The position numbers and the translations under genes were made by a program. A stretch of 64,000 nt of DNA, taken from NCBI RefSeq assembly GCF_019130065.1, contig NZ_JAHSPG010000015.1, positions 124,001-188,000 on the forward strand, given 5' to 3'. The stretch's first letter is position 1, and every line of letters starts with the position of its first letter. This document shows, piece by piece, positions 36,274-42,904 of the stretch. The notes beneath the pieces were generated by a model. That model was not told the origin of the DNA, did not search any database, and saw only the letters and a program-made list of their open reading frames with translations. This DNA is from Pinibacter aurantiacus (lineage in GTDB: Bacteria > Bacteroidota > Bacteroidia > Chitinophagales > Chitinophagaceae).

Positions 36274-36415
36274 AACCGCAAAGGACGCACAGTGGGCACC
36301 AAGAATGGAGGATACTTAGATATTTACCACTAAGACACTAAGGTTCACTAAGACACCCTAAGTGCGGCTAAGTGTCCTTAGTGCCTTAGTGGTAACTCTT
36401 CGCGCCCTTTGCGGT
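36274..36415. repeat. Large nested palindrome (repeat W) between GH127 and araB
   Basis: This 333-bp gap has no gene. Outer arms AACCGCAAAGG (36274-36284) and CCTTTGCGGTT (36405-36415); inner arms ACCACTAAGACACTAAGG (36326-36343) and its inverse (36376-36393). Beyond it come a small GGCGC hairpin (36425-36439) and the arabinose operator 2. It probably forms a terminator-like structure between the two operons. Confidence 0.85.
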
Positions 36416-36472
36416 TGATATCCAGGCGCCAACAGCGCCAGTTCTAAAAATATTTTTTTAATTCTCACAATA

Positions 36473-36489
36473 AGTGTTACTTTGACACT
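36473..36489. promoter_or_regulatory. Putative arabinose operator 2 (araB)
   Basis: Palindrome AGTGT-TACTTTG-ACACT, 105 bp before the araB ATG, nearly identical to operator 1 upstream of GH127. Confidence 0.75.
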
Positions 36490-36593
36490 AATATAATTTA
36501 CGCTTGCCAGATCATTGAGCTTGTCACCTTTCAAAACAGGCATAATTGTCTTGCGGCGCAGATATAAAACAGTTTCTAAAAACCAATACAGCA

Positions 36594-38297
36594 ATGACAC
36601 AGAATGCCTTTGTAATAGGTGTTGACTTTGGCTCAGACTCCGTTCGTTCCATCATTGTGAACGCCCTCAACGGTAAAGAAGTAGCCTCCTCTGTTTTTTA
36701 TTACCCACGCTGGAAAGCCGGTCTTTATTGCGACGCTGCCAACAACCAGTTCAGACAACACCCTCTTGATTACATCGAGGGAATCGAAAAAACAATCAAA
36801 GACTGTTTGGCAAAAGCTGGTGCCGACGTAGCTAAAGATGTAAAAGCGATCTCGGTGGACACAACCGGCTCTACTCCTGTTGCAGTGGATGACACAGGAA
36901 CGCCGCTCGCTTTGTTGCCTGCATTTGAAAACAATCCAAACGCAATGTTTGTATTGTGGAAAGACCACACGTCAACAAAAGAAGCAGCTGAAATAAACGA
37001 ACATGCAACAAAATTCGACACGAACTACTTGCAGTTTGTCGGCGGCATCTATTCTTCGGAATGGTTTTGGGCAAAGCTTCTTCACATCCTTCGTGTAGAC
37101 GACACAGTTAGAAAACAGATTCATTCATGGGTAGAACATTGCGACTGGATACCTTTCCTTTTAACCGGCGGAAAAGATGTTAGCAAACTAAAACGTGGCG
37201 TTTGCTCTGCTGGTCACAAAGCCTTATGGGCAAAAGAATTCGGCGGTCTTCCTCCAAATGAATTCTTCGCGTCACTCGATCCATTGCTGGATGGATTTAC
37301 TAAAAACTTATTCAACGATACATATACCTCATCAGAAGCAGCTGGCTATTTGTCAGACGAATGGGCAAGCCGTCTCGGTCTTACCACAAACGTTGTCGTA
37401 GGCATTGGCGCCTTCGACGCACACATGGGTGCAGTAGGCGGACAAATTGAACCATATCATTTGAGTAAAGTAATGGGAACATCAACTTGTGATATGCTGG
37501 TGGCTCCTTTTGATGAAGTAGACGGCATATTGGTAAAAGGTATTTGTGGTCAGGTCCCCGGTTCCGTTATCCCGGGCATGATGGGTATGGAGGCCGGACA
37601 GTCTGCGTTCGGCGATTGCTACGCATGGTTCAGAAACCTGTTGTCATGGCCTTTGCAAAATGTTTTGAAAAACAGCAAACTTGCTGACGGACAAACACTG
37701 GATGCACTGATCAACGAGACCACTGACAATATGATTGCTGAGTTGAGCAAACAGGCAGCAAAAATTAAAGTAGACGAAAAGGCCGAACTGGCAACAGATT
37801 GGCTCAACGGTCGCCGTACACCGGATGCGAACCAATTATTAAAAGGCACCATCACTGGATTAAATCTTGCAACAGATGCGCCTAAATTCTTCAGGGCAAT
37901 TGTAGAAGCAACATGTTTTGGAGCGAAAGCGATTGTTGACAGGTTCAATGCAGAAGGCGTTCCTGTAAAAGGTTTGATCGGTTTGGGTGGTGTTGCGAAA
38001 AAATCTCCGTTCATCATGCAAATGATGGCAGATGTAATGAACATGCCGATCCGCATTCACAGTTCAGAACAAACCTGCGCATTGGGTGCCGCAATGTTTG
38101 CCGCAACTGCCGCAGGATTGTATGAAAAAGTAGAAGACGCGATGCACGCGATGGGACAAGGCTTTGATGCCGAGTATCATCCAAACGAAGCCTTGGTTCC
38201 TGTATATGCAAAACGTTATGGGAAATACATTGAACTGGGTAATGCTACATCGAAAGCTGCTGTTCAAAACAAACTAGCTGAAGCAATTAACAATTAA
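36594..38297 (+). CDS. araB: L-ribulokinase
   Basis: Phosphorylates L-ribulose to L-ribulose 5-phosphate in the cytosol, the second step of bacterial L-arabinose use. 567 residues from the ATG at 36594 (MTQNAFVIGVDFGSDSVRSI, the FGGY kinase phosphate-1 motif). Further signs are VDTTGSTPVAVD, GIGAFDAHMGAVGGQ, and the C-terminal FGGY motif MGTSTCDM with GLGGVAKKSPFIMQMMADV. No domain is missing. The extra 16 codons upstream are not conserved-looking. The TAA stop lies inside an AATTAAT heptad array, and a terminator hairpin follows before araD. Confidence 0.97.
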   Translation: MTQNAFVIGVDFGSDSVRSIIVNALNGKEVASSVFYYPRWKAGLYCDAANNQFRQHPLDYIEGIEKTIKDCLAKAGADVAKDVKAISVDTTGSTPVAVDDTGTPLALLPAFENNPNAMFVLWKDHTSTKEAAEINEHATKFDTNYLQFVGGIYSSEWFWAKLLHILRVDDTVRKQIHSWVEHCDWIPFLLTGGKDVSKLKRGVCSAGHKALWAKEFGGLPPNEFFASLDPLLDGFTKNLFNDTYTSSEAAGYLSDEWASRLGLTTNVVVGIGAFDAHMGAVGGQIEPYHLSKVMGTSTCDMLVAPFDEVDGILVKGICGQVPGSVIPGMMGMEAGQSAFGDCYAWFRNLLSWPLQNVLKNSKLADGQTLDALINETTDNMIAELSKQAAKIKVDEKAELATDWLNGRRTPDANQLLKGTITGLNLATDAPKFFRAIVEATCFGAKAIVDRFNAEGVPVKGLIGLGGVAKKSPFIMQMMADVMNMPIRIHSSEQTCALGAAMFAATAAGLYEKVEDAMHAMGQGFDAEYHPNEALVPVYAKRYGKYIELGNATSKAAVQNKLAEAINN

Positions 38298-38419
38298 TAA
38301 TTAAGAATTAACAGGGCAGCCTTTATTAGAAAAAGGCTGCTTTCGATATTGTAAAACGGCGACAAACCATACTCTTAGAGAGTTACGATATTAATTGTTA
38401 ATTATTAATTATTAATTAA
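38284..38419. repeat. AATTAAT heptad palindrome between araB and araD
   Basis: Left arm 38284-38312 (AATTAAT, AATTAAG, AATTAAC) overlaps the last codons and stop of araB. Right arm 38388-38419 (TTAATTA units, inverted). The spacer contains the terminator hairpin at 38316-38340. Confidence 0.85.
38316..38340 (+). terminator. Hairpin between araB and araD
   Basis: Arms GCAGCCTTT (38316-38324) and AAAGGCTGC (38332-38340), 7-nt loop, then TTT, 19 bases after the araB stop. A likely attenuating or intrinsic terminator inside the arabinose operon. Confidence 0.8.
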
Positions 38420-38450
38420 AAAGCACAGTCCTAATCTCACAAACAATAAA

Positions 38451-39149
38451 ATGAGTAAGTACATCCATATTCAAGAAGCAGCTTACGAAGCAAACATGCA
38501 GCTGCCGAAACTAAACCTTGTGATCTTTACATTTGGCAACGTAAGCGCCGCTGACAGAGACTTAGGCGTGTTTGCCATTAAGCCAAGCGGTGTTCCTTAC
38601 GAAGATCTCACGCCCGCTAAAATGGTGATTGTTGATTTCGAAGGCAAAACAGTGGAAGGAAATCTGCGTCCTTCTTCCGATACATTAACCCATGCTGTTT
38701 TATACAAGCACTGGGACAAGATCAATGGCATTGTACACACGCACTCTACATATGCAACGGCGTGGGCACAGGCACAGCGCGACATTCCGATCTTCGGAAC
38801 AACGCACGCCGACCACACCACCAACGATATTCCCTGCGCTCCGCCAATGGATGATGAAATGATCAAAGGCGATTATGAATACCAAACAGGTTTCCAGATC
38901 ATGAACCATTTTAAAGAAAAAGGCTTGAGCTACGAAGAAACAGAAATGGTGCTCGTTGGCAACCACGCTCCTTTCACGTGGGGCAAAACACCTGCGAAAG
39001 CGGTATACAACAGTGCCGTTTGCGAAGCTGTGGCTCAAATGGCTTTTTTAACTGAGCAGATCAGAAACGACAGCCCACGTTTGAAAGATGCACTTATTCA
39101 AAAACATTTCGAACGCAAGCACGGCCCGAACTCTTACTACGGACAATAA
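38451..39149 (+). CDS. araD: L-ribulose-5-phosphate 4-epimerase
   Basis: A 232-residue class II aldolase-fold epimerase converting L-ribulose 5-phosphate to D-xylulose 5-phosphate. The start region lacks the full FxxGNVSARD form but has FTFGNVSAADRDLGVFAIKPSGVPY. The metal-binding histidines are in VHTHSTYATAWAQ and FGTTHADHT, with a third in VLVGNHAPFTWG, and there is a C-terminal Zn-region ending EQI. It sits 41 bp before araA, so the two are co-transcribed, and 153 bp after araB across a hairpin. D-xylulose 5-phosphate then enters the pentose phosphate pathway. Confidence 0.96.
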   Translation: MSKYIHIQEAAYEANMQLPKLNLVIFTFGNVSAADRDLGVFAIKPSGVPYEDLTPAKMVIVDFEGKTVEGNLRPSSDTLTHAVLYKHWDKINGIVHTHSTYATAWAQAQRDIPIFGTTHADHTTNDIPCAPPMDDEMIKGDYEYQTGFQIMNHFKEKGLSYEETEMVLVGNHAPFTWGKTPAKAVYNSAVCEAVAQMAFLTEQIRNDSPRLKDALIQKHFERKHGPNSYYGQ

Positions 39150-39190
39150 CAAATACACCTCACAAATAAACAATCGCAAAAAAACAGTAC

Positions 39191-40681
39191 ATGATAAACC
39201 TAAAGCAACTGGAAGTTTGGTTCGTAACCGGAAGCCAGCACCTGTATGGAGAAGAAACTTTAAAGCAAGTAGCGGAACACTCACAGGTCATCGCGAAATC
39301 TTTAAATGAAGCATCACAAATTCCCGTAACCGTAGTATTCAAACCTACTGTAAAATCAACGGAAGAAATTTATGCCATTTGCGCAGAAGCAAATGCAGCA
39401 AAGAATTGTATCGGTATCATCGCATGGATGCACACTTTTTCTCCAGCAAAAATGTGGATCACCGGTTTGAAAATCTTACACAAACCATTATTGCATTTAC
39501 ATACACAATTCAATCGCGATATCCCTTGGGGCGAGATCGATATGGACTTCATGAACCTTAACCAGTCTGCACACGGTGACCGCGAATTCGGTTTCATCGT
39601 TAGCCGCATGCGCAGAAACAGAAAGGTAGTGGTTGGCCACTGGCAAGATCCTGAGGCACTTGAACAAATCAATGGCTGGACAAGGGCTGCAGCGGGATGG
39701 CACGATTGGCAAGGTGCAAGATTTGTTCGTTTTGGCGACAACATGCGCTTTGTAGCTGTAACAGATGGCGATAAAGTAGAAGCTGAATACAAGTTCGGCT
39801 ATTCAGTAAACACACATGGTATCGGCGACCTGGTTGCGGTGATCAATCAAATCAGCGATGCTGAAATTGACAAACTCGTTAAAGAATACGGCGACTCTTA
39901 TAAAGTTGCAGATAGTTTGCTAAAAGGCAATGCACAATATCAATCTCTTCGCGAGGCTGCGAAAATCGAACTTGGCTTGAAAGCATTTCTTGAAGACGGC
40001 AATTTCAAAGGTTTCTCAGATACATTTGAAGATTTGCACGGCATGGTTCAACTTCCGGGTATTGCAGCACAACGCTTGATGGGCGCTGGTTACGGCTTTG
40101 CCGGCGAAGGCGACTGGAAAACCGCAGCATTGGTGCGTGCAATGAAAGTGATGGGTAGTGGCTTACCGGGAGGTAACTCTTTCATGGAAGATTACACTTA
40201 CCATTTCGATCCAAGCAATCCAATGGTATTGGGTTCACACATGCTCGAAATTTGCGAGTCTATTGCAAAAGGAAAAGCTTCTTGTGAAATACATCCTTTA
40301 GGCATCGGCGGCAAGGCAGACCCAGTAAGACTTGTATTCAACGTGGCTTCCGGCCCTGCTATCAATGCATCTTTAATTGACATGGGCAACCGCTTCCGTT
40401 TGCTCGTGAACGAAGTGGAAGCTGTTGATGCACCACATGATCTTCCAAAACTTCCTGTGGCCCGCGTATTGTGGAAACCGTACCCGGACATGAAAACAGG
40501 TTGCGCTGCATGGATCCTTGCTGGTGGTGCGCACCACACAGGTTACAGCCAAAACCTGACTGCAGAACACATGCAGGACTTCGCTGAAATGGCAGACATA
40601 GAATTCACACTGATCGGTAAAAACACAAACCTCTATCAATTCAAAAATGAATTGCGCTGGAGTGAAGCGTATTATAGATAA
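39191..40681 (+). CDS. araA: L-arabinose isomerase
   Basis: Interconverts L-arabinose and L-ribulose; 496 residues, full length for the family. Signature regions: [18 protein letters not shown] at the N-terminus, [48 protein letters not shown], and the metal-binding MEDYTYHF and [13 protein letters not shown] with HPLGIGG. Gene order GH127, araB, araD, araA gives a complete intracellular arabinose path after release of the sugar; no arabinose importer is in the window. The stop directly abuts a GGAATTA heptad array and is followed by a strong terminator. Confidence 0.97.
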   Translation: MINLKQLEVWFVTGSQHLYGEETLKQVAEHSQVIAKSLNEASQIPVTVVFKPTVKSTEEIYAICAEANAAKNCIGIIAWMHTFSPAKMWITGLKILHKPLLHLHTQFNRDIPWGEIDMDFMNLNQSAHGDREFGFIVSRMRRNRKVVVGHWQDPEALEQINGWTRAAAGWHDWQGARFVRFGDNMRFVAVTDGDKVEAEYKFGYSVNTHGIGDLVAVINQISDAEIDKLVKEYGDSYKVADSLLKGNAQYQSLREAAKIELGLKAFLEDGNFKGFSDTFEDLHGMVQLPGIAAQRLMGAGYGFAGEGDWKTAALVRAMKVMGSGLPGGNSFMEDYTYHFDPSNPMVLGSHMLEICESIAKGKASCEIHPLGIGGKADPVRLVFNVASGPAINASLIDMGNRFRLLVNEVEAVDAPHDLPKLPVARVLWKPYPDMKTGCAAWILAGGAHHTGYSQNLTAEHMQDFAEMADIEFTLIGKNTNLYQFKNELRWSEAYYR

Positions 40682-40711
40682 GGAATTAGAAATTAGAAGT
40701 TAGGAATTAGT
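40682..40711. repeat. Single GGAATTA heptad arm at the araA stop
   Basis: Four 7-bp units (GGAATTA, GAAATTA, GAAGTTA, GGAATTA) starting immediately after the araA stop codon. No inverted partner was found nearby. Confidence 0.8.
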
Positions 40712-40720
40712 TTATGTGCG

Positions 40721-40742
40721 GCCCCGGGAGATTTTCCGGGGC
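40721..40742 (+). terminator. Intrinsic terminator of the arabinose operon
   Basis: Arms GCCCCGG (40721-40727) and CCGGGGC (40736-40742), 8-nt loop, then TTTGCTTTTGTTTT, about 40 bases after araA. Strong Rho-independent signal. Confidence 0.9.
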
Positions 40743-40759
40743 TTTGCTTTTGTTTTACT

Positions 40760-41073
40760 TGTTAGTATGGGCCAGACGGCATTGCTACTATTGAGCTTTG
40801 GTTGCGTCGCACACTTGTACAGAGAGAATGCTATTGAGCGCTTTGTGTGCAACACCGTCATTGCTAGCGCACCATCATTATGTCTGGAGTTTACAATGCA
40901 TGCCACACATTTTGATAGCAGCGAAGCAATCTCGAGCACCCGAAGCAGGAGATTGCTTCCCGCTTCGTTCCTCGCGGTCGCAATGACATGTTATACCGAA
41001 AGCCTTTGTCACAGTCGCAAAGATTGTAGCTTTGGGCCATCATTTTCAACTTTCAACTTTCAATTTTCAATTA
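40760..41073. repeat. Dispersed repeat (REP-like) and heptad arm before the asparaginase gene
   Basis: The 433-bp gap from araA to 41114 has no gene although one frame stays open. It holds a stretch with TTGCGTCGCAC (40802-40812), a REP-like palindrome with arms GAAGCAATCTC and GAGATTGCTTC (about 40922-40958) inside a larger CGTCATTGC/GCAATGACA pair (40857 and 40979), and a TTTCAAC/TTTCAAT heptad arm at 41039-41073 whose partner was not found. Confidence 0.7.
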
Positions 41074-41114
41074 CTAAAACCTTACTAAATTTACGCAGCA
41101 AAACACACCCCGAG

Positions 41115-42191
41115 ATGAGAAACATATTTCTACTGCTTACTGCATTCCTCTTTTATTCTAATGTTTCCCCCGCACAAAAAACAACAAAAGGTAATTACGT
41201 GCTCGTCATACACGGCGGCGCAGGAACCATTTTAAAAAGCAAGATGACGCCTGAAAAAGAAGCCGCTTACAGAGCGGCTTTGCAGAAGGCACTAGAAACG
41301 GGCTATGCAGCGTTACAATCAGGCAAATCCAGCGTTGATGCGGTAGAAGCAACCATTCATGTCTTAGAAGATGACCCTCATTTTAATGCCGGCAAAGGCG
41401 CGGTGTTTACACATGATGGACGCAACGAACTCGATGCAGCCATTATGGATGGCAAAACACTTTCAGCGGGCGCGGTTGCAGGCGTACGCACCATTCGCAA
41501 TCCTATCAGTGCAGCAAGAGCAGTGATGGAAAAATCAGAACATGTACTCCTCACCGGTGCAGGTGCCGATCAGTTTGCAAAAGAAGCTGGACTGGAAATC
41601 GTTGACCCAAGCTATTTCTTTACGCAAGACAGGTGGGACAACTTACAACAAGCACTTAAAGAAGACAGCATCAAAGCAAAGAAAAATAGTGGTTCCAATG
41701 AAGACCCAACACCTTATGACACGAGCGAAACAATCCTTACTCAAAACAACAAATACGGCATCACCAACGTCGATAACAAGTTTGGCACAGTAGGTTGCGC
41801 AGCACTTGACCTCTATGGCAATCTTGCGGCAGGCACATCAACTGGTGGCATGACCAATAAAAAATATGGCCGCGTTGGCGACTCTCCTCTCATTGGAGCG
41901 GGTACTTATGCAAACAACAATACAGTAGCTGTTTCGTGTACCGGTTGGGGAGAATACTTTATTCGTTGCACCGTAGCATATGATCTTTCTGCAATGATGG
42001 AATATAAAAAGATGTCAGTGAAGGACGCGGGCAAAGCAGTGATCGACAAAGTTGCCAAACTCGGTGGCAACGGCGGCTTGATCGCCCTCGACAAAAACGG
42101 TAACATGACGATGCCCTTCAACACAGAAGGAATGTACAGAGGAGCAGTGACGAGAGACGGGAAGATTGAAATTTACTTCTATAATAATTGA
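41115..42191 (+). CDS. Exported isoaspartyl peptidase/L-asparaginase (Ntn hydrolase)
   Basis: A 358-residue plant-type (EcAIII-like) N-terminal-nucleophile hydrolase that self-cleaves to alpha and beta subunits. Signal peptide MRNIFLLLTAFLFYSNVSPA, then YVLVIHGGAGTI. The nucleophile Thr is about residue 225 in NKFGTVGCAALD, after a variable linker (about 188-222), followed by GNLAAGTSTGGMTNKKYGRVGDSPLIGAG. The frame is open 133 codons upstream, but that covers a terminator and repeats, so the ATG at 41115 is used. It hydrolyses isoaspartyl dipeptides or asparagine in the periplasm. The TGA stop is part of a TTGAAAR heptad. Confidence 0.95.
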   Translation: MRNIFLLLTAFLFYSNVSPAQKTTKGNYVLVIHGGAGTILKSKMTPEKEAAYRAALQKALETGYAALQSGKSSVDAVEATIHVLEDDPHFNAGKGAVFTHDGRNELDAAIMDGKTLSAGAVAGVRTIRNPISAARAVMEKSEHVLLTGAGADQFAKEAGLEIVDPSYFFTQDRWDNLQQALKEDSIKAKKNSGSNEDPTPYDTSETILTQNNKYGITNVDNKFGTVGCAALDLYGNLAAGTSTGGMTNKKYGRVGDSPLIGAGTYANNNTVAVSCTGWGEYFIRCTVAYDLSAMMEYKKMSVKDAGKAVIDKVAKLGGNGGLIALDKNGNMTMPFNTEGMYRGAVTRDGKIEIYFYNN

Positions 42192-42329
42192 AAATTGAAA
42201 GTTGAAAATTGAAAATGAGGTACCCTAAAATATCTGGCTCACATCTGTTTTATAAAATGCAAAAGGTCGAACAGAGTAATAAATGTTCGACCTTCTGCAT
42301 TTTCAATTTTCAACTTTCAATTTTCAATT
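42186..42329. repeat. TTGAAAR heptad palindrome supplying stop codons to two convergent genes
   Basis: Left arm 42186-42217 (TTGAAAA, TTGAAAG, TTGAAAA, TTGAAAA), right arm 42298-42329 its inverse. The asparaginase stop TGA (42189-42191) is in the left arm, and the stop of the convergent membrane protein (TGA on the minus strand, 42324-42326) is in the right arm. A terminator hairpin sits in the middle. Confidence 0.9.
42264..42293. terminator. Bidirectional terminator hairpin between convergent genes
   Basis: Arms AGGTCGAAC (42264-42272) and GTTCGACCT (42285-42293), extended by flanking AAAATGCA and TGCATTTT with two unpaired bases each side. A- and T-rich flanks suit termination in both directions. 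Confidence 0.8.
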
Positions 42330-42902
42330 AGCCAAATGGTTCTTCGTCAGCAAATAAATAACCGCCAGCATTATAAAATAAAGCACATACAAAAAGCCAC
42401 TCAGCCATTTTACAATTGAGAAAAACTTCATCCAGATAACACCTCTTCTGTTGGGCTGCCGCATGAGCGATAAGGTAAACATGTTCTCCGTAATGTCCAG
42501 CGCCCACGTCAAAAATGGGAGTAACCGAACCCAAGACAGCGCACAGATCCAAACATCATTCACACTGTGATTGTATGCCAGGCGATGCTTCACGTATGTC
42601 GCAACAAAAAACATACACAGATACAAACATGGCATAAAGAAAAAATCAAGGATCAAATTCAATCGCACTGCTTCTTTTGCTTTGGCTGTCATGTTCGCAA
42701 GTGTATCCGTAAATCGTGCGAAGGTCTTAGGCATCTCCAACTCGATGATAGACAATCGCTGCCCCTTTTTGTTCATCACAAATTTGCTCGCATTTAACAT
42801 CATTCTTCCTATAGCCATCGCGCTTAGGAACGAAAGAAAAATGGCAAACAACAATAAGTTGTCAGGACAATAAATTCTGATACAATAGTCGATCGGTTCC
42901 AT
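42324..42902 (-). CDS. Four-helix membrane protein of unknown function, patatin operon
   Basis: A 192-residue integral membrane protein, not recognised as a named family. Predicted helices lie at about residues 14-34 and 82-104 (LILDFFFMPCLYLCMFFVATYV), 118-140 and 164-187; a basic cytosolic-looking loop (about 38-78) links the first two. Its start is 2 bp after the stop of the patatin gene, so the two are translated from one mRNA and may form a complex. The stop codon is supplied by the heptad repeat. Function unknown. Confidence 0.75.
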   Translation of the reverse strand: MEPIDYCIRIYCPDNLLLFAIFLSFLSAMAIGRMMLNASKFVMNKKGQRLSIIELEMPKTFARFTDTLANMTAKAKEAVRLNLILDFFFMPCLYLCMFFVATYVKHRLAYNHSVNDVWICALSWVRLLPFLTWALDITENMFTLSLMRQPNRRGVIWMKFFSIVKWLSGFLYVLYFIMLAVIYLLTKNHLAN

Positions 42903-42904
42903 AA

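Noticed and set aside
36473-36506. Bacteroidetes promoter overlapping the araB operator
   Set aside because: TTTG and TACGCTTG are present but only 14 bp apart, too close for the usual -33/-7 spacing.
40716-41114. 133-codon upstream extension of the asparaginase
   Set aside because: It spans the araA terminator and repeats; the signal peptide begins at 41115.
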